Positions 19,569 through 28,763 of a DNA stretch of 64,000 nt are shown in pieces. Under the pieces are notes generated by a model. It worked only from the letters and a program-made list of their open reading frames with translations, ran no database searches and was not told the origin of the DNA. How positions within the stretch are numbered: the first letter of the stretch is position 1; every line of letters begins with the position of its first letter. Source of the DNA: Pseudomonadota bacterium (GTDB taxonomy: Bacteria > Pseudomonadota > Alphaproteobacteria > Rhizobiales > MH13). The position numbers and the translations under genes are program-made. Location of the stretch: positions 1 to 64,000 of the forward strand of contig JBCCPK010000006.1 of NCBI GenBank assembly GCA_039024915.1. The letters are read 5' to 3'.

Positions 19569-20364
19569 TACGACTTCCCCGTTCGATGCGATCTTCGACG
19601 GCCATGCAGAGGAACCTATGCGTTCTGCGCAACGCGGAATGCGGCCAGAGCTGCCGAAGCGGTTCTGGTCGGATGTTGCGCTCTCAGAGTCCGGCGGTTT
19701 TTATGAAATTCAGCTAGATGGCCGTCCCGCGCGCACTCCCGGACGTAAACCGCTGGGATCGGCCAATCTCGCCGTGGCCGAGCAGCTCGCCATCGAGTGG
19801 CGCAACGTTGGAGAGCGGCTTGATCCGCTGACGTTGCCGCTGACCCGCCTGATCAACGTGGCAATTGACCGGGTCGAGGCACGCCGTGACGAGATCGTAG
19901 ATGACCTTGTCTCCTATGCCGGCTCTGACCTGCTGTGCTATCGTGCTGACCGGCCTGAGGGGCTTGTCGCTATCCAGGCCGAGCACTGGGACCCGCATCT
20001 CACTTGGATCGATAAGGTGTACGGCGTTCAACTGAACTTAGCCCAAGGTGTCATGCCCGCCGAGCAGTCTCCCGGGGCGCTGGATGCCTACGGCAGTGCC
20101 GTTCGGACAATTGCCGCAACTGCTGAAGTCCTTGCAGCGCTGAGCCTGGCGACCACGCTTACCGGTTCTGCGGTGTTAGGCCTACGCTTGGCCAGTGGAA
20201 CTATCACCTCCGATGAGGCGTGGGCCGCCGCGCACGTCGATGAGGACTGGAACCGACGACAGTGGGGTGAAGACGACGAGGCAACACGTCTGCGCGAGGG
20301 CCGGAAGCGGGACTTCCATTGTGCGGCGTTTGTGCTCGCGGCCCATGCGCCCGAAGCATCCTAG
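19561..20364 (+). CDS. ATP12-family F1-ATPase assembly chaperone
   Basis: A 267-aa homologue of mitochondrial Atp12, which binds free alpha subunits during F1 assembly; in bacteria it is largely confined to alphaproteobacteria. Recognised by PKRFWSDVALSESGGFYEIQLDGRP at the start (shown here as PKRFW and YEIQLDGRPARTP), RLINVAIDRV, SDLLCYRADRP and DEDWNRRQWGED near the C-terminus. The ATG at 19561 lies within the end of the small membrane protein gene. It closes the protease-rarA-crcB-rluC run. Confidence 0.92.
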   Translation: MSDTTSPFDAIFDGHAEEPMRSAQRGMRPELPKRFWSDVALSESGGFYEIQLDGRPARTPGRKPLGSANLAVAEQLAIEWRNVGERLDPLTLPLTRLINVAIDRVEARRDEIVDDLVSYAGSDLLCYRADRPEGLVAIQAEHWDPHLTWIDKVYGVQLNLAQGVMPAEQSPGALDAYGSAVRTIAATAEVLAALSLATTLTGSAVLGLRLASGTITSDEAWAAAHVDEDWNRRQWGEDDEATRLREGRKRDFHCAAFVLAAHAPEAS

Positions 20365-20499
20365 AATTGGAAGACCGTGGGTTGGCCTGTTGCTCGTCCT
20401 GCCACCGGACTCAGTGATGTCCGCCCTTCGGATGGTTGGAGTGCGTTGCAGCAACTGGTAAGCGAAGGCGTTGTTTCGCCATTTGGAGGCTTACCGCCC

Positions 20500-22029
20500 A
20501 TGACCGTTCTCGAAGAGTTGGAGACACGCCGCGCAGAGGCGAGAGCCGGCGGTGGTGAACGGCGGATCAACGCCCAGCACAAGAAGGGCAAGCTCACCGC
20601 ACGCGAGCGACTGGGGGCCTTACTCGATGATGGCTCCTTCGAAGAGTACGACATGTTCGTGCAGCATCGCTGCAAAGAGTTCGGCATGGACGAGACACGC
20701 TATTCGGGCGACGGGGTCGTGACCGGTTGGGGTACGATCAACGGCCGGGTCGTTTATGTTTTTGCCAAAGACTTCACCGTATTCGGTGGGTCGTTGTCGG
20801 AAGCGCACGCCGAGAAGATGATAAAGATCCAGGATATGGCGCTGCGCAATCGCGCGCCGATTATCGGCCTGTTCGACGCGGGTGGCGCGCGAATACAGGA
20901 AGGGGTGGCTGCGCTTGCGGGCTATGGTGAAGTGTTTCACCGTAATGTTCGGGCGTCCGGTGTGATCCCACAAATCTCCGTAATTATGGGACCGTGCGCG
21001 GGTGGCGATGTCTATTCGCCGGCGATGACCGATTTCATCTTCATGGTTCGCGACACCAGCTACATGTTCGTGACCGGACCGGATGTTGTGAAGACTGTGA
21101 CAAACGAGACGGTCACCGCTGAAGAGCTCGGTGGTGCTAAGATTCATACAACAAAATCATCCATTGCAGACAAGGCATTTGACAATGACCTTGAAGCGTT
21201 ACTTGAAGTCCGAAGGCTGATCGACTTCTTGCCCGCTTCGAACAGCGCAGAGCTTCCGGAAATTCCGTGCTTCGATAGTGTGCAAAGCCAGGACGATAGC
21301 CTCGATACGCTTGTGCCTGCCAATCCGAACCAGCCCTATGACATGCGCGAGCTGGTCCTTAAAACGCTCGACGACGGCGATTTTTACGAGATTCAAGGGG
21401 CGTTCGCGCAGAATATCATTACTGGTTTCGGACGCATCGAAGGCGCACCGGTCGGTATTGTCGCCAATCAGCCCATGGTGTTGGCAGGTGTCCTCGATTC
21501 AGACGCCTCCCGAAAGGCTGGCCGCTTTGTTCGGTTCTGCGACTGTTTCAACATCCCGCTTGTGACGTTCGTCGACGTTCCGGGTTTCCTGCCCGGCACC
21601 GCGCAGGAATATGGCGGTCTCATCAAGCATGGTGCCAAACTGCTCTACGCTTTTGCCGAAGCGACAGTGCCGAAGATCACGGTCATCACCCGCAAATCCT
21701 ACGGCGGCGCCTACGTGGTTATGTCGTCGAAGCACATCGGTGGCGATATAACGTACGCATGGCCTTCGGCTGAAATCGCGGTGATGGGCTCCAAGGGTGC
21801 CGCCGAGATTCTCTACCGGCATGAATTGGACGATCCTGAAAAAGTCGCGGGGCGCATCGCGGACTATGAAGATCGCTTTGCGAACCCGTTTGTGGCTGCC
21901 GAGCGCGGCTTTATCGATGACGTGATTCTGCCGCACTCGACCAGACGCAGGGTTGCGCGTGGTTTGCGCCTCCTGAAGTCGAAAGCTGTCGACATCCCCT
22001 GGAAGAAGCACGACAACATTCCACTCTAG
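20500..22029 (+). CDS. pccB: Propionyl-CoA carboxylase beta chain (carboxyltransferase)
   Basis: A 509-aa carboxyltransferase subunit that moves CO2 from biotin to propionyl-CoA, giving methylmalonyl-CoA. N- and C-terminal crotonase-type halves are seen: [18 protein letters not shown] with the acyl-CoA oxyanion region, and later [15 protein letters not shown] and [15 protein letters not shown]. An in-frame opening from 20377 adds 41 unrelated residues; the ATG at 20500 follows GGAGG and gives the family length near 510. The partner pccA lies beyond one reverse-strand gene. Confidence 0.95.
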   Translation: MTVLEELETRRAEARAGGGERRINAQHKKGKLTARERLGALLDDGSFEEYDMFVQHRCKEFGMDETRYSGDGVVTGWGTINGRVVYVFAKDFTVFGGSLSEAHAEKMIKIQDMALRNRAPIIGLFDAGGARIQEGVAALAGYGEVFHRNVRASGVIPQISVIMGPCAGGDVYSPAMTDFIFMVRDTSYMFVTGPDVVKTVTNETVTAEELGGAKIHTTKSSIADKAFDNDLEALLEVRRLIDFLPASNSAELPEIPCFDSVQSQDDSLDTLVPANPNQPYDMRELVLKTLDDGDFYEIQGAFAQNIITGFGRIEGAPVGIVANQPMVLAGVLDSDASRKAGRFVRFCDCFNIPLVTFVDVPGFLPGTAQEYGGLIKHGAKLLYAFAEATVPKITVITRKSYGGAYVVMSSKHIGGDITYAWPSAEIAVMGSKGAAEILYRHELDDPEKVAGRIADYEDRFANPFVAAERGFIDDVILPHSTRRRVARGLRLLKSKAVDIPWKKHDNIPL

Positions 22030-22063
22030 GCCACCATCAGAAGCGACGTGGCCATGTCTCGCG

Positions 22064-22858
22064 TCATGCTAGCGGGGCGGGATGCAGCTGACCGACGAGG
22101 GTCAGAAGTCCGATCAGGATGGGTTGGTGGATGAGATAGATCGCCAGACTATGCCTACCCATCCAACTGAGCACATCGTAAGTGGGCCAGCTTGAAATAT
22201 CGGCGGTGGCAGTTGGCCGGCTTGCCAGCCACGGCAAAAGCCAAGCCCGGCCCAGAGCGCACGCGATGCACCCAACGGCGAGCCACGGCATCATCGGTAC
22301 CCAATCCGCTGTCACTGGCGCGCGGGTTCCGAGCCCGATCCAGATAAGGGCGGGGGTGTTAAACGCTTCAAGCGCAACCGCCTCGTGAACGATCAGAACG
22401 ACCGCACCGACGCTCAAAGTAAAAAAGGGATGAGCCCCAACAAGCAGAGCCAGCAGAATACTGGCGACGAAGATATGATGCAGAACACCGAAATAGATCG
22501 GTGCTTGGGGCAGCGCAAACAGCGTGACGATTGTGATCAAGGCAGCAGCGCTCGCCAGAAACACCATGCGCCGAAGAAAGCGATGATTGGTGATCAGTGG
22601 TCCGTCACAGGCACGATCGGCGAGGGCAATCGACAGGCCGCTGATGGCGAGAAACGAGCCGGCGATGAACGGAGCGATCACGCCAAGGAGCGCATCTCGC
22701 TGGGGAGACCAGGCCCAAACACCCAGAAAGAGGGCATCCCAGAAAGCGTGATAGATGATCATGGCAACCAGCGCAGCGCCACGTGCGCGATCGATCCAAA
22801 CAAGCCGCTCGCGCGTCAACTTGGGCGGGCGTTTAAAAGCTCGTAGATCGAGCGCCAT
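22064..22858 (-). CDS. DUF1624 membrane protein (heparan-alpha-glucosaminide N-acetyltransferase-like)
   Basis: A 264-aa polytopic protein with about seven membrane helices. The first-helix pattern LVWIDRARGAALVAMIIYHAFWD (here split as WIDRARGAALVAM and IYHAFWD) with its conserved Asp, Arg and His is the DUF1624 hallmark; the motif YLIHQPIL near the C-terminus also recurs in this acyltransferase superfamily. It presumably transfers an acyl group at the membrane; the acceptor is unknown. AAAGGTGA precedes the ATG. It is inserted, on the opposite strand, between pccB and pccA. Confidence 0.85.
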   Translation of the reverse strand: MALDLRAFKRPPKLTRERLVWIDRARGAALVAMIIYHAFWDALFLGVWAWSPQRDALLGVIAPFIAGSFLAISGLSIALADRACDGPLITNHRFLRRMVFLASAAALITIVTLFALPQAPIYFGVLHHIFVASILLALLVGAHPFFTLSVGAVVLIVHEAVALEAFNTPALIWIGLGTRAPVTADWVPMMPWLAVGCIACALGRAWLLPWLASRPTATADISSWPTYDVLSWMGRHSLAIYLIHQPILIGLLTLVGQLHPAPLA

Positions 22859-22938
22859 GCCATCACCTTTCGGTCAAGTTGCCGGCTTTTGTGCACTGCC
22901 GTAGGAAAGGACGATTCATCTAGCTGGGGTGGGCTTAC

Positions 22939-24951
22939 TTGTTCAACGCTCTTTTGATTGCCAACCGCGGCGAAATCGCCTGCCGCGTCATCAAGACCGC
23001 ACGTGCGATGGGAATTCGAACCGTTGCGGTCCATTCTGAAGCAGATAGCTATGCACTGCATGTGCGCATGGCTGATGAAGCGGTGTTGATTGGCCCGCCG
23101 CCCGCTGCACAGTCCTACTTGCTTGAAGATGTCATCATCGAGGCTTGCCGCAAGACCGGTGCCGATGCCGTACATCCCGGCTATGGCTTCCTGTCCGAGC
23201 GGCCAAGTTTTGCGGGTAAACTGAAGGAGGCAGGTATCGCTTTTGTTGGCCCTAATGTTGGGGCGATTGAGGCAATGGGCGATAAAATAACCTCCAAGAA
23301 GGTCGCATCCGATGCCGGCGTTTCGACTGTGCCCGGTTATCTAGGCATTCTTGAGAGCCCCGATGAGGCTGTGCGCATTGCCGGTGAAATCGGCTATCCG
23401 GTCATGATCAAGGCATCGGCCGGCGGTGGCGGCAAGGGCATGCGCATCGCCTATTCGGACGATGAGGTACGCGAAGGGTTTGAGCGTTCGAAGTCTGAGG
23501 CGGCGTCGTCATTTGGAGACGATCGGCTCTTTGTTGAGAAGTTTATCGAGAACCCACGTCACATCGAGATCCAGGTTCTCGGCGACAAACACGGCAACTG
23601 CGTTTATCTCGCTGAACGTGAGTGCTCCATCCAGCGGCGAAACCAGAAGGTTATTGAAGAAGCGCCGTCGCCGCTTTTGGACCCCCAAACGCGCGCCAAG
23701 ATGGGGGAGCAGGCTGTGGCTTTGGCCAAGGCGGTCGATTACGATTCCGCTGGCACTGTCGAGTTTGTTGTTGGTCAGGACAAGAGCTTCTACTTTCTGG
23801 AGATGAACACCAGGCTGCAAGTCGAGCATCCGGTAACGGAATTGATCACCGGCGTCGATCTGGTGGAGCAAATGATCCGATCTGCAGCCGGGCAGCAGCT
23901 TGAACTCAAACAAGATGATATTTCCATCAACGGTTGGTCGGTTGAGTCGCGTGTGTACGCCGAAGACCCGGCACGCGGCTTTCTTCCCTCAATAGGCCGT
24001 CTGACCCGCTACCGTCCGCCGCCCGAAGGCATGCACGGTGGCGAGATGGTCCGTGTCGACACCGGTGTGGTCGAAGGCTCGGAAATCTCGATGTTCTATG
24101 ACCCGATGATCGCAAAACTTGTGACACATGCTAGCGATCGTTCGTCCGCCATTGCCGCAATGGAGGATGCCCTTGACCGCTTCGAAATCAAGGGAATTGA
24201 ACACAATCTCGGTTTCCTTTCAGCCCTGATGGCGCACCCGCGGTGGAAAGCGGGCGAGCTGACCACCAACTTTATCGCCGAAGAATTTCCCGACGGCTTC
24301 CTTACACCGGAGCCCGGAGCCGAAGAGCGATCGACATTTGCAGCCGTCGCGCTTGCGATAGAACTTGTGCACCAGAGGCGCCTCGATCATCTCACCGGGA
24401 GACTACGCCCCAACCTTGCTCCCGTGGACGCCAATTGGCGGGTCTTGTTGCAAGGCGACGCCGTGGATGTCAGCGCCGTAGAGGGAGATGCCCTGCCGCC
24501 GCTTAAAATCACGGCCAACATTAACGGCATCGCCACCTCCATTGAATCGGACTGGAAACCCGATGATGGTTTGTGGCTCGGGACTGTCTCTGGAAAGACT
24601 GTGGCCGCGCGGGTCAAGCGTCACGGGCACAAGCTGACTATCGAACGGCGCGGTGTTCGCTTGGATGTACAGGTGGTGCGGCCACATTTAGCGCCTCTGG
24701 CCGCCCTCATGCCAGAGAAGGTCGCCCCGGACACCTCGCAGTATCTTTTGTGTCCCATGCCGGGGCTTGTTGTCTCTATGAGTGTTAGCGAAGGTGATCA
24801 GGTCCAGGCCGGGCAACAGCTCGCCGTCGTAGAAGCCATGAAGATGGAAAACGTCTTGCGGGCCGAGCGCGACGCAATCGTCAAAGCTGTTCATGTCGAG
24901 GCCGGTCAAAGCCTCGCGGTCGACGAGATCATGGTTGAGTTCGAGCAGTAG
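22939..24951 (+). CDS. pccA: Propionyl-CoA carboxylase alpha chain (biotin carboxylase and biotin carrier)
   Basis: A 670-aa subunit. Residues 1-450 are biotin carboxylase with ATP-grasp motifs (MIKASAGGGGKGMR, ECSIQRRNQKVIEE, FLEMNTRLQVEHPVTE), followed by the PCC-specific BT region and a C-terminal biotinyl domain whose lysine is Lys635 in EAMKMEN. Translation appears to start at TTG, giving FNALLIANRGEIACRV directly as in homologues; no nearby ATG does so. With PccB it forms the dodecameric enzyme of propionate, odd-chain and branched amino acid catabolism. Confidence 0.95.
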   Translation: MFNALLIANRGEIACRVIKTARAMGIRTVAVHSEADSYALHVRMADEAVLIGPPPAAQSYLLEDVIIEACRKTGADAVHPGYGFLSERPSFAGKLKEAGIAFVGPNVGAIEAMGDKITSKKVASDAGVSTVPGYLGILESPDEAVRIAGEIGYPVMIKASAGGGGKGMRIAYSDDEVREGFERSKSEAASSFGDDRLFVEKFIENPRHIEIQVLGDKHGNCVYLAERECSIQRRNQKVIEEAPSPLLDPQTRAKMGEQAVALAKAVDYDSAGTVEFVVGQDKSFYFLEMNTRLQVEHPVTELITGVDLVEQMIRSAAGQQLELKQDDISINGWSVESRVYAEDPARGFLPSIGRLTRYRPPPEGMHGGEMVRVDTGVVEGSEISMFYDPMIAKLVTHASDRSSAIAAMEDALDRFEIKGIEHNLGFLSALMAHPRWKAGELTTNFIAEEFPDGFLTPEPGAEERSTFAAVALAIELVHQRRLDHLTGRLRPNLAPVDANWRVLLQGDAVDVSAVEGDALPPLKITANINGIATSIESDWKPDDGLWLGTVSGKTVAARVKRHGHKLTIERRGVRLDVQVVRPHLAPLAALMPEKVAPDTSQYLLCPMPGLVVSMSVSEGDQVQAGQQLAVVEAMKMENVLRAERDAIVKAVHVEAGQSLAVDEIMVEFEQ

Positions 24952-25162
24952 AGAGACGCTGGCGGCCTTCCGCATGGGTCGCGTCTGGCACGCGTGCAAA
25001 AATGTCCGAAGCACCAGGTAACAGGTACTAGCTCGGCGTAACAACCGGGTTGAATATTCTGACTACGCCAGAGTGCTTGCGGACGTTAAGGCCGCAAGTA
25101 CAGCGGACGTAGGCACCTGACAAGTGCTGCGGGCAGGCTGCGAAAACGTGCGCTAAAACAGC

Positions 25163-25873
25163 CTAATATCGGCGGAACAGCGCCACCAACTTACCCTGAA
25201 TCTTGACGCGATCTGGACCGAATATCCGGGTCTCATAGCTCGGGTTAGCTGCCTCAAGCGCGACCGACGCCCCACGTTTGCGCAACCTCTTGAGAGTTGC
25301 CTCTTCCTCGTCGACCAACGCCACTACGATCTCGCCATTGTCGGCATTGTCAGAGCGTCTAATCAACACGGTATCGCCGTCGAAAATACCAGCCTCGATC
25401 ATCGAATCGCCCCGCACTTCAAGGGCAAAATGCTCGCCGCCCGCTATGAGTTCCGCAGGAATCGAAACCGAATGGCTATGGTTCTGGATTGCTGATATCG
25501 GCGTACCAGCCGCGATCCGGCCCATAACCGGAATCGACACGCTTTCGCCACCTTGAACATCCTTGGCGACGGCTGGCTTTTCGGAGGCCTGACCGCCAGA
25601 ACCCTGAATAACGCTCGGCGTGAACCCGCGCGTGCGCCCACCGATGCTGGGATTGTGCAATTCAGGCAACCGAATGACTTCCATTGCGCGCGCACGGTTT
25701 GGCAAGCGACGGATAAAGCCACGTTCCTCCAGCGCCGTGATCAATCGGTGAATGCCCGACTTTGACTTAAGGTCCAAAGCGTCTTTCATCTCGTCGAAAG
25801 ATGGTGGAACACCGCTTTCGCGAAGGCGCTCATGAATGAACATGAGCAATTCGTATTGCTTTGGCGTCAGCAT
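25163..25873 (-). CDS. lexA: SOS repressor LexA
   Basis: LexA (236 aa) represses the SOS regulon and cuts itself when bound to RecA filaments. The winged HTH occupies about 1-65 ([33 protein letters not shown]). The self-cleavage bond is Ala122-Gly123 in RIAAGTP, with catalytic Ser157 (RGDSMIEAG) and Lys195 (ATLKRL). The linker at 70-110 is Gly/Pro-rich as in other alphaproteobacteria. An SOS box 80 bases upstream indicates autoregulation. In many relatives lexA is next to moeA or comEC; here neither is adjacent. Confidence 0.97.
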   Translation of the reverse strand: MLTPKQYELLMFIHERLRESGVPPSFDEMKDALDLKSKSGIHRLITALEERGFIRRLPNRARAMEVIRLPELHNPSIGGRTRGFTPSVIQGSGGQASEKPAVAKDVQGGESVSIPVMGRIAAGTPISAIQNHSHSVSIPAELIAGGEHFALEVRGDSMIEAGIFDGDTVLIRRSDNADNGEIVVALVDEEEATLKRLRKRGASVALEAANPSYETRIFGPDRVKIQGKLVALFRRY

Positions 25874-26475
25874 CGCAAAGACCCTTTTTGCAAATTAGGC
25901 AGTGATCAGCCCCAAAACCGACTCACTGGTACAAATCCAGAACAAGATACATGTTCTTGATGTGTTCTTCAAGCGGGTGTGCTGAATGAAATAGTCAGCG
26001 GGGTCAGCTGTGGCGTCCGCACTTACTGGTCGCGTACGGGTCTGCATTCGTGCGTGGTTCCAAGTGCACAGCGATACCCAGGCTGCGTTGACGAACTGGA
26101 CGTTCAAATCCGAGCTGCCGTGATTGGCGGTCGTTTTGCCAGAGTTGTTGATATATCGGCAGCTGTTGGGATACGCGAATGGGCGTTTTGTGAACTCTTT
26201 ATCTTGAGGTTTGGGGCAGGGGAGGCAAGCCGCCCCAGATTATGCCAGAGCATCAAACGCCATTCCATACTCTCAAGATCGGCAACAGCAACGATACGGG
26301 CTGGGACTAGCAGCCGCGAAACTACCACTTCCGGTTCGTCTTCATTTCTGCCCACAAGCCAGATCTTTTCACGCGGGCTGAGCGCGTAGGCTTATTTGTC
26401 CAGGCCGGACAGTTGTGTTTGAGCGCAAACAGCCAACCGCTTCACTAGTTTGAGCTAATCGATACCCGAAGCACC
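25874..26475. other. 600-base region without a recognised gene
   Basis: Between lexA and the dehydrogenase gene. It holds the SOS box and presumably the lexA promoter. Open frames exist on both strands (a 136-codon plus-strand frame and an 83-codon minus-strand frame at 26104-26355), but their translations show no recognisable domain and no clear ribosome-binding site. It may contain decayed sequence. Confidence 0.4.
25953..25967 (-). promoter_or_regulatory. SOS box (LexA operator)
   Basis: GTTC (25953-25956), seven bases, GTTC (25964-25967): exactly the alphaproteobacterial direct-repeat LexA site GTTC-N7-GTTC. A nearby GAAC at 25940-25943 extends the symmetric region. It is 80 bases upstream of lexA, so LexA probably represses its own gene. 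Confidence 0.8.
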
Positions 26476-27507
26476 TCAATTATGGGTGACGGGTGCGGAG
26501 CGCATCCGCGAGACCGTCTCGCGTTCAGCGCGCTTGCAGCGGATCGGTGGTAAATTCTTGTCGATCAGTTCCATATCGTCCAGCACCATCTCACCCATGC
26601 GCTTGAACGCGAGGTCGAGGGCGCCTGCGCGATGGGCTGAGCGAATGAAACCCGGCAAAGACCGCACGCGATGGTTCGCTGGGAGGGGCTCCTGGGGAAA
26701 AACATCGCTGGCGGCAACAATGTGGCCCGATGCTACCGCATCCATCAGGGCATCAAAGTCTACCACATCCGCTCGGCTGAGAAGGATGAACGCCGCACCA
26801 CGCCGCATGCTGGCAAAGCTGCTTGCGTCAAGAAAGCCACGGTTTTGGGTTGTCACCGCGGCGACCACAAATACGGTATCACTTCGCGTCAGCACCGCCT
26901 CCAAGCTCGCCGCGCGGACCCCCGCGTCCGCCAATACGGCGTCAGGCAACCACGGGTCGTAAACGGCGATATCGGCACGGAATCCTCCCAGCAGACGGGC
27001 CAGCGCGCGTCCCAGATCGCCGAAGCCGATGATGCCAATGGTGGAACCACTCATCAGCCGCGCAGATGCGTTGCCATCGCCGCCCCAAAGCTCGGTGCCC
27101 GCACGGAAGGCATTGTCTGCGTCGATCACTGTACGGGCGAGGTTGAGCGCAAGCGCCAAGCCCATCTCCGCGACTGGTTCGGCAAACACGGCACCTGTTG
27201 TCACCACGTGTATGCCACGCGCGAAAGCATCATCGTAGGGCATGTTGTCCAACAGGTTGGATTCAACATTGAAGACGCAGCGCAGTGCTTCCATACGCGC
27301 TAGCGTTTGTTTGCTAAGCGGCGGCTGCCCGATGATATAGCGTGCTTTCGCAAGCACTTGAGGGTCGAGCGAGACAATCTCGGTCTCAGATACCTCAACC
27401 ACCTCATATCGGTCGTGAAGCGAGGCCAGGTACTCGGTGCTGAAAATCAGTTCCAAGGTGCGCGGCTCGGGCGCGGCGATCACCAGCGGTCTTTCGGTTT
27501 GCGTCAT
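26476..27507 (-). CDS. NAD-dependent D-2-hydroxyacid dehydrogenase family protein
   Basis: A 343-aa Rossmann enzyme of the D-isomer-specific 2-hydroxyacid dehydrogenase family. The nucleotide motif GFGDLG is at 161-166; the catalytic set is Arg245 (SRADVVD), Glu273 (PQEPLP) and His292 (SAHRAGA). AAGGTGA stands ahead of the ATG. It is divergent from a LacI regulator with two operators between them, so it is likely part of the sugar regulon to the right, possibly oxidising or reducing a sugar acid. The substrate is unknown. The C-terminal 40 residues are basic and variable. Confidence 0.85.
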   Translation of the reverse strand: MTQTERPLVIAAPEPRTLELIFSTEYLASLHDRYEVVEVSETEIVSLDPQVLAKARYIIGQPPLSKQTLARMEALRCVFNVESNLLDNMPYDDAFARGIHVVTTGAVFAEPVAEMGLALALNLARTVIDADNAFRAGTELWGGDGNASARLMSGSTIGIIGFGDLGRALARLLGGFRADIAVYDPWLPDAVLADAGVRAASLEAVLTRSDTVFVVAAVTTQNRGFLDASSFASMRRGAAFILLSRADVVDFDALMDAVASGHIVAASDVFPQEPLPANHRVRSLPGFIRSAHRAGALDLAFKRMGEMVLDDMELIDKNLPPIRCKRAERETVSRMRSAPVTHN

Positions 27508-27564
27508 CAGCTGATCACCTTGTGCGCCACTCTGTGAGGCGCCTCTCGTTACGGCTGTGCAGAA

Positions 27565-27576
27565 TAAATCGGTTTA
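27565..27576. promoter_or_regulatory. LacI-type operator, copy 1
   Basis: TAAATCGGTTTA, a near-perfect palindrome (10 of 12 positions symmetric) with the central CG typical of LacI/GalR sites. It lies between the dehydrogenase gene and the LacI gene. Confidence 0.6.
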
Positions 27577-27586
27577 CAAACAAAAG

Positions 27587-27598
27587 TAAATCGGTTCA
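27587..27598. promoter_or_regulatory. LacI-type operator, copy 2
   Basis: TAAATCGGTTCA, 11 of 12 bases identical to copy 1 and 22 bases away, which is about two helical turns. It ends five bases before the LacI ATG, so binding here would also block translation-proximal transcription; autoregulation is likely. Confidence 0.55.
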
Positions 27599-27603
27599 TT
27601 TTG

Positions 27604-28686
27604 ATGGACAAGAAGAGCCAAAGGGCCAGGACTGTGTCCATAAACGAGCCGAAACGAGCCTCCATTCATGACGTTGCGCGCACCGCCAGTGTGTCAGCTG
27701 CGACGGTCTCTAAGGTCTTGCGCGGCGCTTCCACCGTCAAATCCGCCAATGTCGAAAAGGTGAAGGCTGCAGTCGAAGCCCTTGGCTATCAGATGGACCC
27801 ACTCGCTGCCGGCTTGCGCCAATCACGCCGCCGTATTCTTGGGCTGATCGTTCCAGATCTTGAGAGTGAGTTTTTTGGCCGGATCGCCGCGCGCGTCGAG
27901 CTTCTCGCTGAAAGGGCTGGCTACAGCCTATCGATTGCATCCAGCCATGAATCCGAAGAGCGTGAGGCGCAGCTTGTCGAACGCATGCACGTCCTGAAAG
28001 TCTCGGGAACCCTGCTTGCGCCGGTGCGCAGCGAACGTGGGGCCGGGGTTCAGCGGATGAAAGCGCTCGGCCTGACCGGTGCCCTCGTCGACCGCGTCAT
28101 TTCGGATGACGTCTATGACACCATTGGCGTCGACAATGCGGGCGCTAGCGCGCAAGTCGCCAGGCTCCTCGCTGAAAAAGGCCATAGGCATGTGCTGCTG
28201 ATCGGCCTCAATGAAGTCTCCCGCAATGTACGCGCCCGCGCCGGTGCCTTTACCAAGGAAGCTGGGTCCCTCGCGCCGGACATGCGTGTCGACTCACTGA
28301 TGATCGATGAGCGGACCGACAGTTCGCGCGGGCGTCTGTCGGACTATCTCGATCGGCAACAGCCGACGGCTGTCTTCTCCTTGTTTCAAAAGGGCACGCT
28401 TTTGGCACTGGCGGAGTTTCGACGGCGCGGCATCCGCTGCCCAGACGATGTTTCACTGGTCGGGTTCGATGATGCCGAATGGATGCGCGTTACCTACCCA
28501 TCGGTGACGGCGGTGGTTCAACCCTTAGACCGGCTAGCTGACATCGCGTTTGAACGACTTCTTGCCCGCGTGGAAGGACAAACGGGCGCGTCTATCTCTC
28601 GGCTGGAACCGTGTGCTCTGACAGCGCGTGAATCGTTGATTGCAGTGCAAGCGGCTGGCCCTCGCCGAGCGCGGAGGATCAGCTGA
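27604..28686 (+). CDS. LacI-family transcriptional regulator
   Basis: A 360-aa sugar-responsive repressor. The HTH and hinge are ASIHDVARTASVSAATVSKVLRG (about 17-39), followed by a periplasmic-binding-protein-like effector domain beginning ILGLIVPDLESEFF. The ATG at 27604 has no clear ribosome-binding site and sits against the second operator; a GTG at 27634, preceded by AGGGCCAGG, is a plausible alternative start and would only trim ten residues. It likely controls the divergent dehydrogenase and the downstream transporter and epimerase genes. Confidence 0.9.
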   Translation: MDKKSQRARTVSINEPKRASIHDVARTASVSAATVSKVLRGASTVKSANVEKVKAAVEALGYQMDPLAAGLRQSRRRILGLIVPDLESEFFGRIAARVELLAERAGYSLSIASSHESEEREAQLVERMHVLKVSGTLLAPVRSERGAGVQRMKALGLTGALVDRVISDDVYDTIGVDNAGASAQVARLLAEKGHRHVLLIGLNEVSRNVRARAGAFTKEAGSLAPDMRVDSLMIDERTDSSRGRLSDYLDRQQPTAVFSLFQKGTLLALAEFRRRGIRCPDDVSLVGFDDAEWMRVTYPSVTAVVQPLDRLADIAFERLLARVEGQTGASISRLEPCALTARESLIAVQAAGPRRARRIS

Positions 28687-28724
28687 CCGGCCTAGTCTCA
28701 ACTAACAATCTACCAGTCCAATAA

Positions 28725-28742
28725 GCCCGCAAAAAAGCGGGC
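28725..28742. other. Stem-loop between the LacI gene and the sugar-binding-protein gene
   Basis: GCCCGC, loop of six A, GCGGGC. No T-run follows on the plus strand. It stands 39 bases after the LacI stop and nine bases before the AAGGAGG site of the next gene; it may mark an mRNA processing point. Confidence 0.4.
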
Positions 28743-28763
28743 AAGACCACAAGGAGGAAACCA

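Noticed and set aside
22385-22846. 153-codon plus-strand frame opposite the DUF1624 gene
   Set aside because: Polar, repetitive translation typical of the antisense of a membrane protein gene.
24952-25162. Possible terminator or small RNA between pccA and lexA
   Set aside because: GCACGCGTGC and other short palindromes occur, but no stem with a T-run could be drawn.
26104-26355. 83-codon minus-strand frame between lexA and the dehydrogenase gene
   Set aside because: No family recognised and no supporting context; could be a remnant, but evidence is insufficient.
25979-26389. 136-codon plus-strand frame between lexA and the dehydrogenase gene
   Set aside because: Low-complexity Ser/Arg-rich translation, no ribosome-binding site and no recognisable domain.
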